From NCBI GenBank assembly GCA_016195985.1, contig JACPYP010000031.1, positions 1-64,000 on the forward strand: 64,000 nt of DNA. The letters run 5' to 3'. The notes beneath the pieces were generated by a model. That model ran no database searches. It saw nothing but the letters and a program-made list of their open reading frames with translations, and was not told the origin of the DNA. Positions 16,853-25,521 of this stretch are shown here, one piece after another (the first letter of the stretch is position 1; the number at the start of each line of letters is the position of its first letter). The stretch comes from Acidobacteriota bacterium (GTDB lineage Bacteria > Acidobacteriota > Holophagae > Holophagales > Holophagaceae). Made by a program: the position numbers and the translations under genes.

Positions 16853-17332
16853 TCAGCTGTTCGCATGGGGACTCTGGATGGGCTTGCGAAAGAAGACCTG
16901 CCTTCCGTTCCATCGCTTGGACACGGAATTGAACCCCAACTGGGTGTAGATTCTGGTGGAGGCGATGTTGAATTCATTCGTATCGAGGCAGACCGATAGA
17001 CAGCCTTGTTCTGCCGCGACCTGGAGTGCATATTCCATGAGTGAACGGCCAATGCCCTTCTTGCGCTGAGATGGGTCGACAAACAGGTCTTCGATCGTGG
17101 CCTCAGTGCCGCAAATCCACATGGAGTACCGGAACCGAATCAGGACATATCCAACCGGGCCTTCATCACCGGCGGCGATAAGGAAGCGAGCATCGGGCGA
17201 ATCAAGCAACACCGATACGCTGTGTTTGAACTGTGCTTGAGTTGGGTCCTTCCGTTCCAGGTGGTTCCGGAATGCCACTGCCATGGCCACAAGAGCAGAA
17301 GCATCATCTTTCGTTGCGGTGTGGATGTTCAT
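16853..17332 (-). CDS. GNAT-family N-acetyltransferase
   Basis: The start at 17332 (MNIHTATKDDASALVAMAVAFRNHLE) is chosen over the track's longer form because the domain begins here; the RBS is weak. ATIEDLFVDPSQRKKGIGRSLMEYALQVAAEQGCLSVCLDTNEFNIASTRIYTQLGF is the GNAT core: the beta4 strand, the acetyl-CoA loop R-K-K-G-I-G/R, and the N-x-x-x-x-x-Y-x-x-x-GF ending. Substrate unknown. GNATs are among the commonest products of chromosomal integron cassettes. Confidence 0.85.
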   Translation of the reverse strand: MNIHTATKDDASALVAMAVAFRNHLERKDPTQAQFKHSVSVLLDSPDARFLIAAGDEGPVGYVLIRFRYSMWICGTEATIEDLFVDPSQRKKGIGRSLMEYALQVAAEQGCLSVCLDTNEFNIASTRIYTQLGFNSVSKRWNGRQVFFRKPIQSPHANS

Positions 17333-17401
17333 TGGAATGGTTCGCCCTTCATCTGGGTCAATCAATGCTCCACGATAGAGCACAGGGTAGAGGACGCCGC
17401 G

Positions 17402-17818
17402 CTAACAGCGTGCATGGTGCTTCGCCTTGGCAGCCTCCTCTACGAGTGCTGCCAGAACTTTTAAATCAACATCTGCAAGGCTGCGGATGTACAGGCACCC
17501 CTTGCCCGCTTTATGCTTTCCCAACTTCGAGATGAGATCGGCATGGCCAGGGGCGGCATTGAGCCCATAGATACTGATATCGCTTTTTCGAGAAGAGAAT
17601 CCGACGAGGCAAGTATCCCCTTCACGACCGCTCTCGTATGTGTAATGGTGGGTTCCGAAGCCGACGATGCTGGTGCCCCACATTTTCGGCGGTTCCTTCG
17701 TGGCCTTCGACACCAGCTCTGTCAAAGCCTCGCAGTCCTTCCGGCGGGATGGGTCCTGGATGCTCTCGATGTAGCTCGCGACACTTGCCTCGGTGGCCTT
17801 GGTTTTGTTCTCAGCCAT
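17402..17818 (-). CDS. DUF1801-domain protein
   Basis: 138 aa, AGGAG five bases before the ATG. TEASVASYIESIQDPSRRKDCEALTELVSKATKEPPKMWGTSIVGFGTHHYTYESGREGDTCLVGFSSRKSDISIYGL is a clear DUF1801 pattern (MWGxSIVGFGxYxYxY and the GFSPRK-like segment). A second, diverged member lies two genes away (16303-16731). Its TAG stop sits in GTTAGCG, near the edge of the inter-gene gap. Confidence 0.8.
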   Translation of the reverse strand: MAENKTKATEASVASYIESIQDPSRRKDCEALTELVSKATKEPPKMWGTSIVGFGTHHYTYESGREGDTCLVGFSSRKSDISIYGLNAAPGHADLISKLGKHKAGKGCLYIRSLADVDLKVLAALVEEAAKAKHHARC

Positions 17819-18299
17819 GGGGACTCCTGATGAACGCGGGAAGGCGCTTGACGAGAAATGCGAAGCGGCCCTGATTACATCGAGGTGCCGAGCGGAGGGC
17901 CGCTAGACGTCTCGTATGGGAGGCTTGGATGGCTTGGTTTTCTTGCGTGCATTAAGAATATATGCCCCAGATTGAAGTCTGACTATATGGACTATTCAGT
18001 AGTAGGAAGCGTCTCGATAATGAAGCACTCCTTCTGAATGCCCTTTGATAAGTGAGTGCACGACAAGCCATGCCCCTATGAACAAAGGGAATGATCAGCA
18101 GTCCGAAGGTCCAAATGCGTTCTTCCATGGTGCGTTGGTTGAACTGAAAACGCCTAGTGAATGAAGCGAACCGGCCCCGACTGAGTCGAGACGCACAACA
18201 GAGCCAAGGAAGTTGGAGGTTGAGAGAGCGGGGGCCGAGTTGAGCCTAGGGTTAGTTCACACGGAGGCGAACCATATGCAGGATCGGCCTTGGGTGCGT
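17819..18299. other. Intergenic region with repeat copies D and E
   Basis: No confident gene. Copy D is GCGAAGCGGCCCT (arm 17865-17872) with its partner AGGGCCGC (17896-17903), then TAGAC and CTCGTATGGGAG. Copy E is GAAGCGAACCGGCCCC (arm 18172-18178) with GGGGCCG (18231-18237), flanked by GTTGAGC and GGGTTAG. Between them, a possible 58-codon minus-strand ORF starts at 18128 (MEERIWTFGLLIIPFVHRGMACRALT); its coding-like continuation SKGIQKECFIIETLPTTE lies in another frame, so it may be a frameshifted small gene. Confidence 0.45.
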
Positions 18300-18815
18300 T
18301 CATCGGCGGCGGCCCATGAAAGGAGGAGCCTCGGTTAAAGAAGGGGTTCGAATCCCTCCAGGGTTCGCACTGCCGTAGCGGCTCAGCATGTTCTGGACAT
18401 TTACCATGTCGATGCCAGCTGTGCTGCCGTGCGTAGCCATGTAGTCCATCAGGATCGACAGGTCATAGCTCGCATAGCTCATGGGAGCGTGCTGGTAGGC
18501 CTTTCGGAGGCTCCTGTGAAGACGCTCGTTGAAAGCCACGAACGTCTCGAAGGTCTGGAACCCGGGGAGGGCATAATCCCAGACCTCCACCGTCATCTCT
18601 CGAGTGCCTTTGCGCTCTCGCTTCGTTGTATGAATGGGACCACTTAAAAGGATCCTTGTACTCCAACCAGGAGCAGTCAGTTGGATCTCTACGCTTGGGG
18701 TAAGGCTGAAGGGGGTGAGGAAAGCCTGGTCCGAATATGTTCGAGCGGACTGTGCGATCAGAACTGTGGCCGAGAGTGGCCAGAAAAGAACGCGAAGAAG
18801 GGTGGAAGTGGGCAT
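18300..18815 (-). CDS. Exported hypothetical protein, 171 aa
   Basis: The ATG at 18815 begins a signal peptide (MPTSTLLRVLFWPLSATVLIAQS); the track ORF extends further upstream without support. The mature part (FSLTPSVEIQLTAPGWSTRILLSGPIHTTKRERKGTREMTVEVWDYALPGFQTFETFVAFNERLHRSLRKAYQHAP) has no family I recognise. The RBS is weak. First gene in the direction of transcription of the same-strand island. Confidence 0.5.
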   Translation of the reverse strand: MPTSTLLRVLFWPLSATVLIAQSARTYSDQAFLTPFSLTPSVEIQLTAPGWSTRILLSGPIHTTKRERKGTREMTVEVWDYALPGFQTFETFVAFNERLHRSLRKAYQHAPMSYASYDLSILMDYMATHGSTAGIDMVNVQNMLSRYGSANPGGIRTPSLTEAPPFMGRRR

Positions 18816-19183
18816 TGAACGGGCTAACGAAAATTGGAGAGCAGGTGATTGGGGAGTGATGATTCGTCTGGCTTCGGAGAAGGTGAACTGGGTGGACCGT
18901 GCTGGCCGCGTGAAAAGCAATGGATCGGGCAATGCCTGCTGTCGAGGTTGGAAGATCGGCTCCAAGGTTAGCGCGATGGGCGGACGCTTGGGGGTGGATC
19001 GGGATGTTTCGGAGTCCGTGCGATGCCCCGGCCTTAGGCCGCTGTTGACCGAGGTCGGGTTTGCGCTGGACCATCTGGATCGAACCGGCCCCACGGAGGG
19101 CCTGCCTTCCATCCCTGTCCATCCGCGTTCATCCCGTTTTTCCATTCACGGGCCGCGCCGAGGTCTGGCGAGTCCGGGGCCTG
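18816..19183. other. Intergenic region with repeat copy F
   Basis: No gene supported. It contains GGATCGAACCGGCCCCACGGAGGG (19076-19100), whose GAACCGGCCCC core is identical to copy E, so this repeat probably marks the right edge of the island. It is followed by a CATCCCTGTCCATCCGCGTTCATCC tract of a type common as dispersed intergenic sequence in environmental bacteria. Confidence 0.45.
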
Positions 19184-20521
19184 TCAAATCACTTTGCCGG
19201 GGTTGAAGATGCCGCAGGGGTCCATGGCCTGCTTGAGGGCGCGGAGGGCCTGGATCTGGGCGGGGTCGCCGAGGGCCAGGAAGGCTTCGCGCTTGGCGAG
19301 GCCGATGCCGTGCTCGCCGCTGAGGGTGCCGCCCAGGTTCACGGCGAGGCGGAACAGGTCCATGAGCTGGCGCTCCAGGAGGGCGGGCTCGGTGTCGCCC
19401 GCGGCCAGGAGGTTCACGTGCAGGTTGCCGTCCCCAAGGTGGCCGTAGGTCACAGCGGGGCAGCCCAAGCGGTCCAGTCCTTCGAAGAATTCGCGCAGCC
19501 GGCTGCGGGGCACGACGATGTCTTCGCTCACCTTCTTCGGGTGGCGCTCCTTGAGGAACACGCTGGTCATGCGGCGCACGGCCCAGATGTTCTGGCGCTG
19601 GCGTTCGTCGGAGGCGATCTCCAATCCCTCCGCCATGGGTCCGAGCAGGTCGAGCAGGCCTTCGAGATAGGCCTCGGAGGTGCTACCCCGTTCGTCGAAC
19701 TCGAGGATGGCCAGGGCCTCGCCGGGCAGGCGCCGCGCGGTTTCCGGGCCATGGGCGCGGAGTTCGGCCAGCACGGCGGGGTCGAAGAATTCGAAGGCGC
19801 TGGGCAGGTAGCCGTCGCCGCAGAGGCGGCCCGGGAGATCCAGGAGGTCCTCCCAGCGCTTCACGGGCAGCAGCAGGGTGGTGTGCTCCCGGGGCTGGGG
19901 GATGAGCCGCAGGGTGGCGCCCACGATGAAGCCGAAGAGGCCCTCGCTGCCAATGAAGAGCTGGCTCAGGGCGGGGCCGGCGTTGGCCTTCACGCTGCTG
20001 ATGCCGAAGGTGTGGATCTCTCCGTCTTCCAGCAGCACGTCCACGGCCAGCACCCAATGGCGCGTCATGCCGTATTTGCATGCATTGGGGCCCCCGGCGT
20101 TGGTGGCCAGGGTGCCGCCCAGGGCGCAGCTTTCCCAGGAGTTGGGATCCGGAGGGTAGAACAGGCCCTGGGCCTGGGCCGCGGCTTTCACCTCCCGCAA
20201 GGGGGCGCTGGCGGGGGCGCTGAGGCAGAGATCCTGGGGCGAGACCCGGATGTCGCCGGGCCACTGGGAGAAGTCCACCACCACGCTGCGCGGCGTGGGC
20301 AGGCAGCCGCCGGCCTTGCCCGTGCCCGCACCCCGGGGCACCAGCCCGAAGCCTTCGGTCTTGGCCAGGCGCACCAGCTCGCGCAGGGCCGCAGGGCCGT
20401 GGGGTTTCACCACGGCCAGGGGAGGGAGGCCCACCATGTGGGATTCGTCGCGGAGGAAGGGCTCCAGATCGCTGGAGTCGTGGATGACGGTGGCTTCGGG
20501 CAGGCCCTTGAGTTCGTCCAT
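19184..20521 (-). CDS. FAD-linked 2-hydroxyacid dehydrogenase (GlcD/D-LDH type)
   Basis: 445 aa from the ATG at 20521; the longer track ORF is an extension. VVKPHGPAALRELVRLAKTEGFGLVPRGAGTGKAGGCLP and PNSWESCALGGTLATNAGGPNACKYGMTRHWVLAVDVLLEDG form the PCMH-type FAD-binding domain, and the C-terminal TYGHLGDGNLHVNLL ... LGGTLSGEHGIGLAKREAFL is the FAD-oxidase C domain with its metal-binding His residues. Family members oxidise glycolate or D-lactate and pass electrons to quinone or an electron-transfer partner. No GlcE/GlcF genes adjoin it. Confidence 0.88.
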   Translation of the reverse strand: MDELKGLPEATVIHDSSDLEPFLRDESHMVGLPPLAVVKPHGPAALRELVRLAKTEGFGLVPRGAGTGKAGGCLPTPRSVVVDFSQWPGDIRVSPQDLCLSAPASAPLREVKAAAQAQGLFYPPDPNSWESCALGGTLATNAGGPNACKYGMTRHWVLAVDVLLEDGEIHTFGISSVKANAGPALSQLFIGSEGLFGFIVGATLRLIPQPREHTTLLLPVKRWEDLLDLPGRLCGDGYLPSAFEFFDPAVLAELRAHGPETARRLPGEALAILEFDERGSTSEAYLEGLLDLLGPMAEGLEIASDERQRQNIWAVRRMTSVFLKERHPKKVSEDIVVPRSRLREFFEGLDRLGCPAVTYGHLGDGNLHVNLLAAGDTEPALLERQLMDLFRLAVNLGGTLSGEHGIGLAKREAFLALGDPAQIQALRALKQAMDPCGIFNPGKVI

Positions 20522-20567
20522 GCTTCCAGTGTGACGGAACGCCGTCCGCCCAGGTAAGCTGGCCCCC

Positions 20568-23084
20568 ATGCCACCCGCCCACCCACAGTCCCCCCGGACC
20601 CGCCGGAGAAGGATGTTCCATCTCCTGGGCCATGCGGCGCCCTGGATGGTGCTCTTCCTGGGCCTCGCGGGAACCCTTTGGGTCTGGCGGGCCTTGGATC
20701 TGCAGGAGCAGGCCTTCCTGGCGGGCCGGTTGGACGGGGCCATGGCCCAAACCCGGGAGGCGGTGGATCACCGCCTTGAGGAGCAGACCAAGCTCCTGAT
20801 CGCGGCCAAAGGATTTGTCTTGAGCCGGCCGAGGGTGGCCCCGGAGGATTGGCGGGTCTTCAATGCGGGCCTGGAACCCCGGCGGCTTTCCCCTGGAACC
20901 CGCGTCATGGGCTACCTTTCCCGGGAGGCTTTGGAGGGCGGCAAGGACGCCTTGCCGCTGCTGGAGCCGGACTTTGAGGCGGCCCTGATGGGCCCTCAGG
21001 GGAAAAGCCTTCTGCAGCATCCGGCCTTTGTGGACGCGGCGGCCCGCGCCCGGGACCGGGGCGAATTCGCCGTGAGCGGGTGCCTGAGGCTGCCGGGGGA
21101 GCAGACACACTCGGTCGCCTTCCTCCTGCCGGTCTTCCGGGAAGGGTTGGTTCCCAACACTGCGGCGGACCGCCAAGGAGCCTTCCAGGGACTGGTGCTG
21201 CTCCTCGCGGGGGGGAAGGATCTGTTCCGCACCATGTACGGGGCGATTCCCATCGCGGATCTGGACGTGGAAATCTACGACGACCCCTCCTGCCGGGAGG
21301 AGGGCCTGATCTACGACCGAGCGCTCTGCCAGGCGGGCCACGGCCCGGCCATGGCGGCCCGTCCCGAGGGCCGGCACATGCCCTTGAGGATCGGGGGACG
21401 CCAGTGGGACCTGGTGGCGGGCTTTGTCCCGGGGGTGGCGGGCTTCCGCGAAAGCCGGCCGAAGATGGTGGCCCTGGGCGGCCTGGTCTTGAGCTTGCTG
21501 GCTTTCGGGCTGACGCTCTTCCTGTCCTACAGCCGCTCGCGCCTCGAGGCCATGGCCCACCAGCTGCGCGAGAGCGAGGCGCGCTTCCGTTCAGTGGCGG
21601 AGACGGCCTCCTGCGCCATCTTCATCTACGCCGATCACGTCGAGTACATGAACGAGGCGGGCACGCGCATCACGGGTTACGCCCTGGAGGAGATCCTCGG
21701 CCACCCGCTGCTGAACCTGGTGCACCCTGATGACCGCAGCCTGGTGCGCTCCCGGGCGAGGGCGCGGCTCCGCGGGGACACCGTGCCGCTGCGCTACGAG
21801 TTCCGCCTGCTCACCAAGTCGGGAGAGGTGCGCTGGATCGACTTCGCGGCGGGCACCGTGATGCTGGGGGGCCGGGTGCTCGGTCTGGGCACGGCCTTCG
21901 ATGTCACCGAGAGGGTGAAGGCCAACGGGGCGCGCCTGAAGGCCGAGCGCAAGCTGCTGGGAGCCCAGAAGCTCGAAAGCCTGGGCCTGCTCGCCGGCGG
22001 CGTGGCCCACGACTTCAACAACCTGCTCACAGTCATCCAGGGGAACGCGGGCATGCTGCGCGATGCCATGGACGAGCCGGAGATCGCCCAGAGTTGCCTC
22101 CGCAACATCGAGGAGACCTGCCGCCGCGCCGCGGGCCTGGTGAGCCAGATGCTCGCCTATTCGGGCCGGGGCCGGGGCCAGGTGCACCTGCTGGATCTGA
22201 ACCGCCTCATCCAGGAGATCGCGCAGCTGCTGAGCGTTTCCATTCCGAAAGCCATCCAGGTCGAGTACCGGCTGGCAGGCGACCTGCCGCCCGTTCTGGG
22301 CGACACGGCCCAGTTGCAGCAGGTGGTGATGAACCTGGTCACCAACGCCTCCGAGGCCATCGGCGAGGCCGAAGGCCGCATCACCTTGCGTTCAGGCTTC
22401 CAGGTGCTGGGCGAGACCGACGCGACCGGCCTGCGCGTGGCCGAGGGCGTGGATTCGGGCCCCTTCGTGTTCTTCGAGGTGGCCGACACGGGCGCGGGCA
22501 TGGACGCGGCCACCCTGACCCGGATCTTCGATCCTTTCTTCACCACCAAGTTCACGGGCCGGGGCCTTGGGCTCGCCGCCATGCAGGGCATCGTGCGGGG
22601 CCACGGTGGTGGCGTGGAAATCCAGAGCAGCCCTGGCGAGGGCACCACCTTCCGCGTGTACCTGCCCGCCCAGAGCGGCGCCATCCTTCCCGGGGTGGAG
22701 GATCCGCGGAGCGAGGCGCCCCTGTTGAGCGGCGAGGGCCTGGTGTTGGTGGCGGACGATGAGTCGGGCATCCGCGACTTCGTGAAGCAGGCCATGGTGA
22801 GGGCGGGCTTTGAGGTGATCACGGCGGCGGACGGGGTGGACGCCATCGAGCAGGTGCGCGCCCACCAGAGCGAACTGCGGCTGGTGCTGCTGGACCTCAC
22901 CATGCCGCGACTGGGAGGGGACGAGGCCTTGGTGGATATCCGCGCCCTGGGCTACAGCGGCCCCGTCATCCGCTGGACCGGCTACGCGCTGTCGGACGGC
23001 ACGCCCGATTCCCGCGCCGTGTTTCTGCGCAAGCCCTTCAGCGCGGAGGAGCTGCTCGCCCAGGTGGCGAAGGCCCTCGGCTAG
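20568..23084 (+). CDS. Hybrid histidine kinase: CHASE-TM-PAS-HisKA-HATPase-REC
   Basis: 838 aa from the annotated ATG; an internal ATG at 20613 has GGAGAAGG just upstream and may be the real start. Order: TM1 (WMVLFLGLAGTLWVW), a periplasmic CHASE-like sensor (~residues 70-280), TM2 (MVALGGLVLSLLAFGLTLFL), PAS (RFRSVAETASCAIFIYADHVEYMNEAG), HisKA (LAGGVAHDFNNLLTVIQGN, phospho-His in HDFNN), HATPase (NLVTNASEAIG ... DTGAGMD ... GRGLGLAAMQGIVRGHGG), and a C-terminal receiver (LVADDESGIRDFV ... LVLLDLTMPRLGG). Ligand unknown. It is a paralogue of the kinase at 58475-61084. Convergent with pyrH. Confidence 0.9.
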   Translation: MPPAHPQSPRTRRRRMFHLLGHAAPWMVLFLGLAGTLWVWRALDLQEQAFLAGRLDGAMAQTREAVDHRLEEQTKLLIAAKGFVLSRPRVAPEDWRVFNAGLEPRRLSPGTRVMGYLSREALEGGKDALPLLEPDFEAALMGPQGKSLLQHPAFVDAAARARDRGEFAVSGCLRLPGEQTHSVAFLLPVFREGLVPNTAADRQGAFQGLVLLLAGGKDLFRTMYGAIPIADLDVEIYDDPSCREEGLIYDRALCQAGHGPAMAARPEGRHMPLRIGGRQWDLVAGFVPGVAGFRESRPKMVALGGLVLSLLAFGLTLFLSYSRSRLEAMAHQLRESEARFRSVAETASCAIFIYADHVEYMNEAGTRITGYALEEILGHPLLNLVHPDDRSLVRSRARARLRGDTVPLRYEFRLLTKSGEVRWIDFAAGTVMLGGRVLGLGTAFDVTERVKANGARLKAERKLLGAQKLESLGLLAGGVAHDFNNLLTVIQGNAGMLRDAMDEPEIAQSCLRNIEETCRRAAGLVSQMLAYSGRGRGQVHLLDLNRLIQEIAQLLSVSIPKAIQVEYRLAGDLPPVLGDTAQLQQVVMNLVTNASEAIGEAEGRITLRSGFQVLGETDATGLRVAEGVDSGPFVFFEVADTGAGMDAATLTRIFDPFFTTKFTGRGLGLAAMQGIVRGHGGGVEIQSSPGEGTTFRVYLPAQSGAILPGVEDPRSEAPLLSGEGLVLVADDESGIRDFVKQAMVRAGFEVITAADGVDAIEQVRAHQSELRLVLLDLTMPRLGGDEALVDIRALGYSGPVIRWTGYALSDGTPDSRAVFLRKPFSAEELLAQVAKALG

Positions 23085-23094
23085 CAGGGCGCGC

Positions 23095-23799
23095 TCAGTG
23101 GACCAGCGTGCCCACGGCCTCGCCCTTGACGGCGGCCACGAGGTTGCCGGGCTTGTTCATGTCGAAGACGAGGATGGGCAGCTTGTTGTCCATGCAGAGC
23201 GCGATCGCTGGTGCATCCATGACCTTGAGCCCCTTTTCCAGCACCTCCTGGAAGGTGATCTTGTCGAACCGCGTGGCGCTTGAATCCTTCTTGGGATCCG
23301 CCGTGTAGATGCCATCGACGTTGGTGGCCTTCATGACCACTTCGGCGTTGATCTCGTTGCCCCGCAGGGCCGCCGCGGTGTCAGTGCTGAAGTAGGGGTT
23401 GCCGGTGCCGGCGCCGAAGATGACCACGCGGCCCTTCTCCAGGTGGCGGGTGGCGCGGCGGCGGATGTAGGTCTCGGTGACCTTGGGCATCTCCAGGCCG
23501 GAGAGGGTGCGGGTGTGCACGCCCTTGTGCTCCAGGGCGTCCTGCAGGGCCAGGGCGTTGATCATGGTGGCCAGCATGCCCATGTGGTCGGCGGTGGTGC
23601 GGTCCATGCCCTTGGTGGCGCCGGCGATGCCGCGGAAGATGTTGCCGCCGCCGATGACGAGGGCCACTTCCACGCCCATCTCCTGGATGGCCTTCACCTG
23701 GTCGGCGATCATGGAGACCACGGCGGGATCGATGCCGCCCTTCAGCTCGCCCATCAGGGCTTCGCCGGAGAGTTTCAGGAGGATGCGCTTGAATTTCAT
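23095..23799 (-). CDS. pyrH: UMP kinase
   Basis: 234 aa, full length. [57 protein letters not shown] is the amino-acid-kinase opening, and [20 protein letters not shown] and [39 protein letters not shown] are PyrH hallmarks. It phosphorylates UMP in pyrimidine nucleotide synthesis. It follows tsf, but a strong terminator lies between them. frr, often next, is absent here and the convergent kinase gene follows instead. Confidence 0.95.
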   Translation of the reverse strand: MKFKRILLKLSGEALMGELKGGIDPAVVSMIADQVKAIQEMGVEVALVIGGGNIFRGIAGATKGMDRTTADHMGMLATMINALALQDALEHKGVHTRTLSGLEMPKVTETYIRRRATRHLEKGRVVIFGAGTGNPYFSTDTAAALRGNEINAEVVMKATNVDGIYTADPKKDSSATRFDKITFQEVLEKGLKVMDAPAIALCMDNKLPILVFDMNKPGNLVAAVKGEAVGTLVH

Positions 23800-23826
23800 C
23801 GAGGCTCCGGTTCGGATGGAGGCTTA

Positions 23827-23867
23827 GCTACAAAAGGGGCGGCCGAAACGGCCGCCCCTTTTGTAGC
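23827..23867 (-). terminator. Strong bidirectional hairpin between tsf and pyrH
   Basis: GCTACAAAAGGGGCGGCCG, loop AAA, CGGCCGCCCCTTTTGTAGC: a perfect 19-bp stem whose arms begin with A-runs and end with T-runs on either strand. On the minus strand it lies directly after the tsf stop and before pyrH, so pyrH probably depends on read-through or on its own promoter. Confidence 0.85.
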
Positions 23868-23879
23868 AGGAAAAGGATC

Positions 23880-24530
23880 CTACTTGGCGGCGGCCACTTC
23901 GGCGGCGAAGTTCTCGCTGCGCTTCTCGAGGCCTTCTCCCATGATGTATTTCGTGAAGCGGCGGATGCTCAGCTTCTCGCCGATCTCCGCGGTCTTCTGG
24001 GAGAGGTACTGCTGGATGGTGAGGTCGGGGTTCATGATGAAGGGCTGTTCGAGGAGGCAGACTTCCTTGAAGATGCTGTTCATCTTGCCTTCGACGATCT
24101 TCTCGACGATGTTGGCGGGCTTGCCGGTGGCCAGGGCCTGCTCGGTGGCGATGCGCTTTTCGATGTCGAGGAATTCCTGGGTGACCTCTTCCTTGGTGAC
24201 GAAGCGGGGCGCGGGGTCGGCGGCCGCGATGTGCATCGCTATTTCCTTCACCAGGCGCTGGAAGGCCTCGTTGCGGGCCACGAAATCAGTCTCGGAGTTC
24301 ACTTCGACCAGCACTCCGACGCGGCCGCCGGGGTGGATGTAGGCCTCCACGATGCCTTCGGCGGCGATGCGGTCGGCCTTCTTGGCGGAAGCGGCCATGC
24401 CCTTCTTGCGCAGCCACTCGATGGACTGCTCCATGTCGCCGTTGTTCTCTTCCAGGGCCTTCTTGCAGTCCATCATGCCGAGGCCGGTCTTTTCGCGAAG
24501 GGTCTTCACGTCATTGGCGGTGAATGCCAT
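23880..24530 (-). CDS. tsf: Elongation factor Ts
   Basis: 216 aa. [42 protein letters not shown] is the UBA-like N-terminal helix region, and [38 protein letters not shown] is the TDFVAR core that contacts EF-Tu. It is the short form, with one dimerisation subdomain as in many non-proteobacterial species. It lies downstream of rpsB with an 88-base gap. Confidence 0.95.
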   Translation of the reverse strand: MAFTANDVKTLREKTGLGMMDCKKALEENNGDMEQSIEWLRKKGMAASAKKADRIAAEGIVEAYIHPGGRVGVLVEVNSETDFVARNEAFQRLVKEIAMHIAAADPAPRFVTKEEVTQEFLDIEKRIATEQALATGKPANIVEKIVEGKMNSIFKEVCLLEQPFIMNPDLTIQQYLSQKTAEIGEKLSIRRFTKYIMGEGLEKRSENFAAEVAAAK

Positions 24531-24618
24531 GGGTCATCTCCTGAAGCATAGGGGGATTCAAACCATCAGCCACCAGCGGGCGGACCCTCTGATGGCTGAC
24601 GAATGGGCGGAAAAGGGT

Positions 24619-25371
24619 CTAGCCCTCGACTTCCATCTTCTCGGCCATCATCTTCTTCATGTCGTCGCTGTCGCCCTTGTCGCGGAAGGACTGGCGGCCT
24701 TCGAGGATCGAATCGGCCACGCGCTCGGAGAAGAGGAGGATGGAGCGGATCGCGTCGTCATTGGCGGGGATCACGTAGTCCACCATGTCGGGATCGCAGT
24801 TGGTGTCGACGATGCCCACGACCTTGATGCCGAGCTTCTTGGCTTCGGTAACGGCGATGTCTTCGCGGTGGGGATCGATGACGAAGATGACATCGGGCAG
24901 GGCGCGCATGTCGCGGATGCCGTGGAAGCTGGCTTCCAGCTTCAGGCGGGTGCGGTTCAGCGTGAGCAGTTCCTTCTTGGAGAGCAGGGCCGTACGGGCG
25001 GGATCGGCCAGGGTGGCTTCGATCTCGCGGAACTTCTCAAGGCTCTTCTTGATGGTGGAGAAGTTGGTCAGCATGCCGCCCAGCCAGCGGTTGTTGACGT
25101 AGAAGGCGCCGCAGCGGGCGGCCTGCTCGGCGATGAGCTCCTGGGCCTGGGGCTTGGTGGCCACGAAGAGGAAGCTCTTGCCTTCGCCGGCGGCCTTCGT
25201 GAGGAAGTTGGCGGCGGTGTTCCAGAGGCGCAGGGTCTTCTGGAGGTCGATGATGTAGATGCTGTTGCGGGCGCCGAAGATGAACTTCTTCATCTTGGGG
25301 TTCCAACGCTTGGTCTGGTGCCCAAAGTGGGCGCCGGCCTCGAGGAGTTCCTTCATTTGGATGGCAGCCAT
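24619..25371 (-). CDS. rpsB: 30S ribosomal protein S2
   Basis: 250 aa from the ATG at 25371 (GGGAGG upstream); the track ORF runs upstream without support. MAAIQMKELLEAGAHFGHQTKRWNPKMKKFIFGARNSIYIIDLQKT is the family N-terminus, and PDVIFVIDPHREDIAVTEAKKLGIKVVGIVDTNCDPDMVDYVIPANDDAIRSI is its C-terminal core. It precedes tsf, the usual order. Confidence 0.96.
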   Translation of the reverse strand: MAAIQMKELLEAGAHFGHQTKRWNPKMKKFIFGARNSIYIIDLQKTLRLWNTAANFLTKAAGEGKSFLFVATKPQAQELIAEQAARCGAFYVNNRWLGGMLTNFSTIKKSLEKFREIEATLADPARTALLSKKELLTLNRTRLKLEASFHGIRDMRALPDVIFVIDPHREDIAVTEAKKLGIKVVGIVDTNCDPDMVDYVIPANDDAIRSILLFSERVADSILEGRQSFRDKGDSDDMKKMMAEKMEVEG

Positions 25372-25484
25372 GCTGGCCTCCCTGGTCAAGCGGCGAATCG
25401 AAGGTGCCGCGGGTGGGATGAAAGGCGTCGGGTTGGTTCCCTCGGCCCGAATCGTCCACGGCATTCCGTGGACCGGAAAAGCAG

Positions 25485-25510
25485 AAGGGGGAACCGGATG
25501 GCTCCCCCTT
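25485..25510 (-). terminator. Hairpin after rpsI
   Basis: AAGGGGGA / TCCCCCTT, an 8-bp stem with a 10-base loop, lies 12 bases after the rpsI stop on the minus strand and is followed in that direction by CTGCTTTTCC. A second hairpin (GTCCACG/CGTGGAC, 25454-25473) lies just downstream. These may attenuate or process the transcript between rpsI and rpsB. Confidence 0.6.
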
Positions 25511-25521
25511 CCAGAGACGGA

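Noticed and set aside
18330-18375. tRNA-like 3' end (GGGGTTCGAATCCCTCC) that might mark an attachment site
   Set aside because: Only a T-loop-like stretch is present. The T stem is short and mismatched, and there is no acceptor stem or CCA at the right distance; the bases are explained as the 3' coding end of the 18300-18815 gene.
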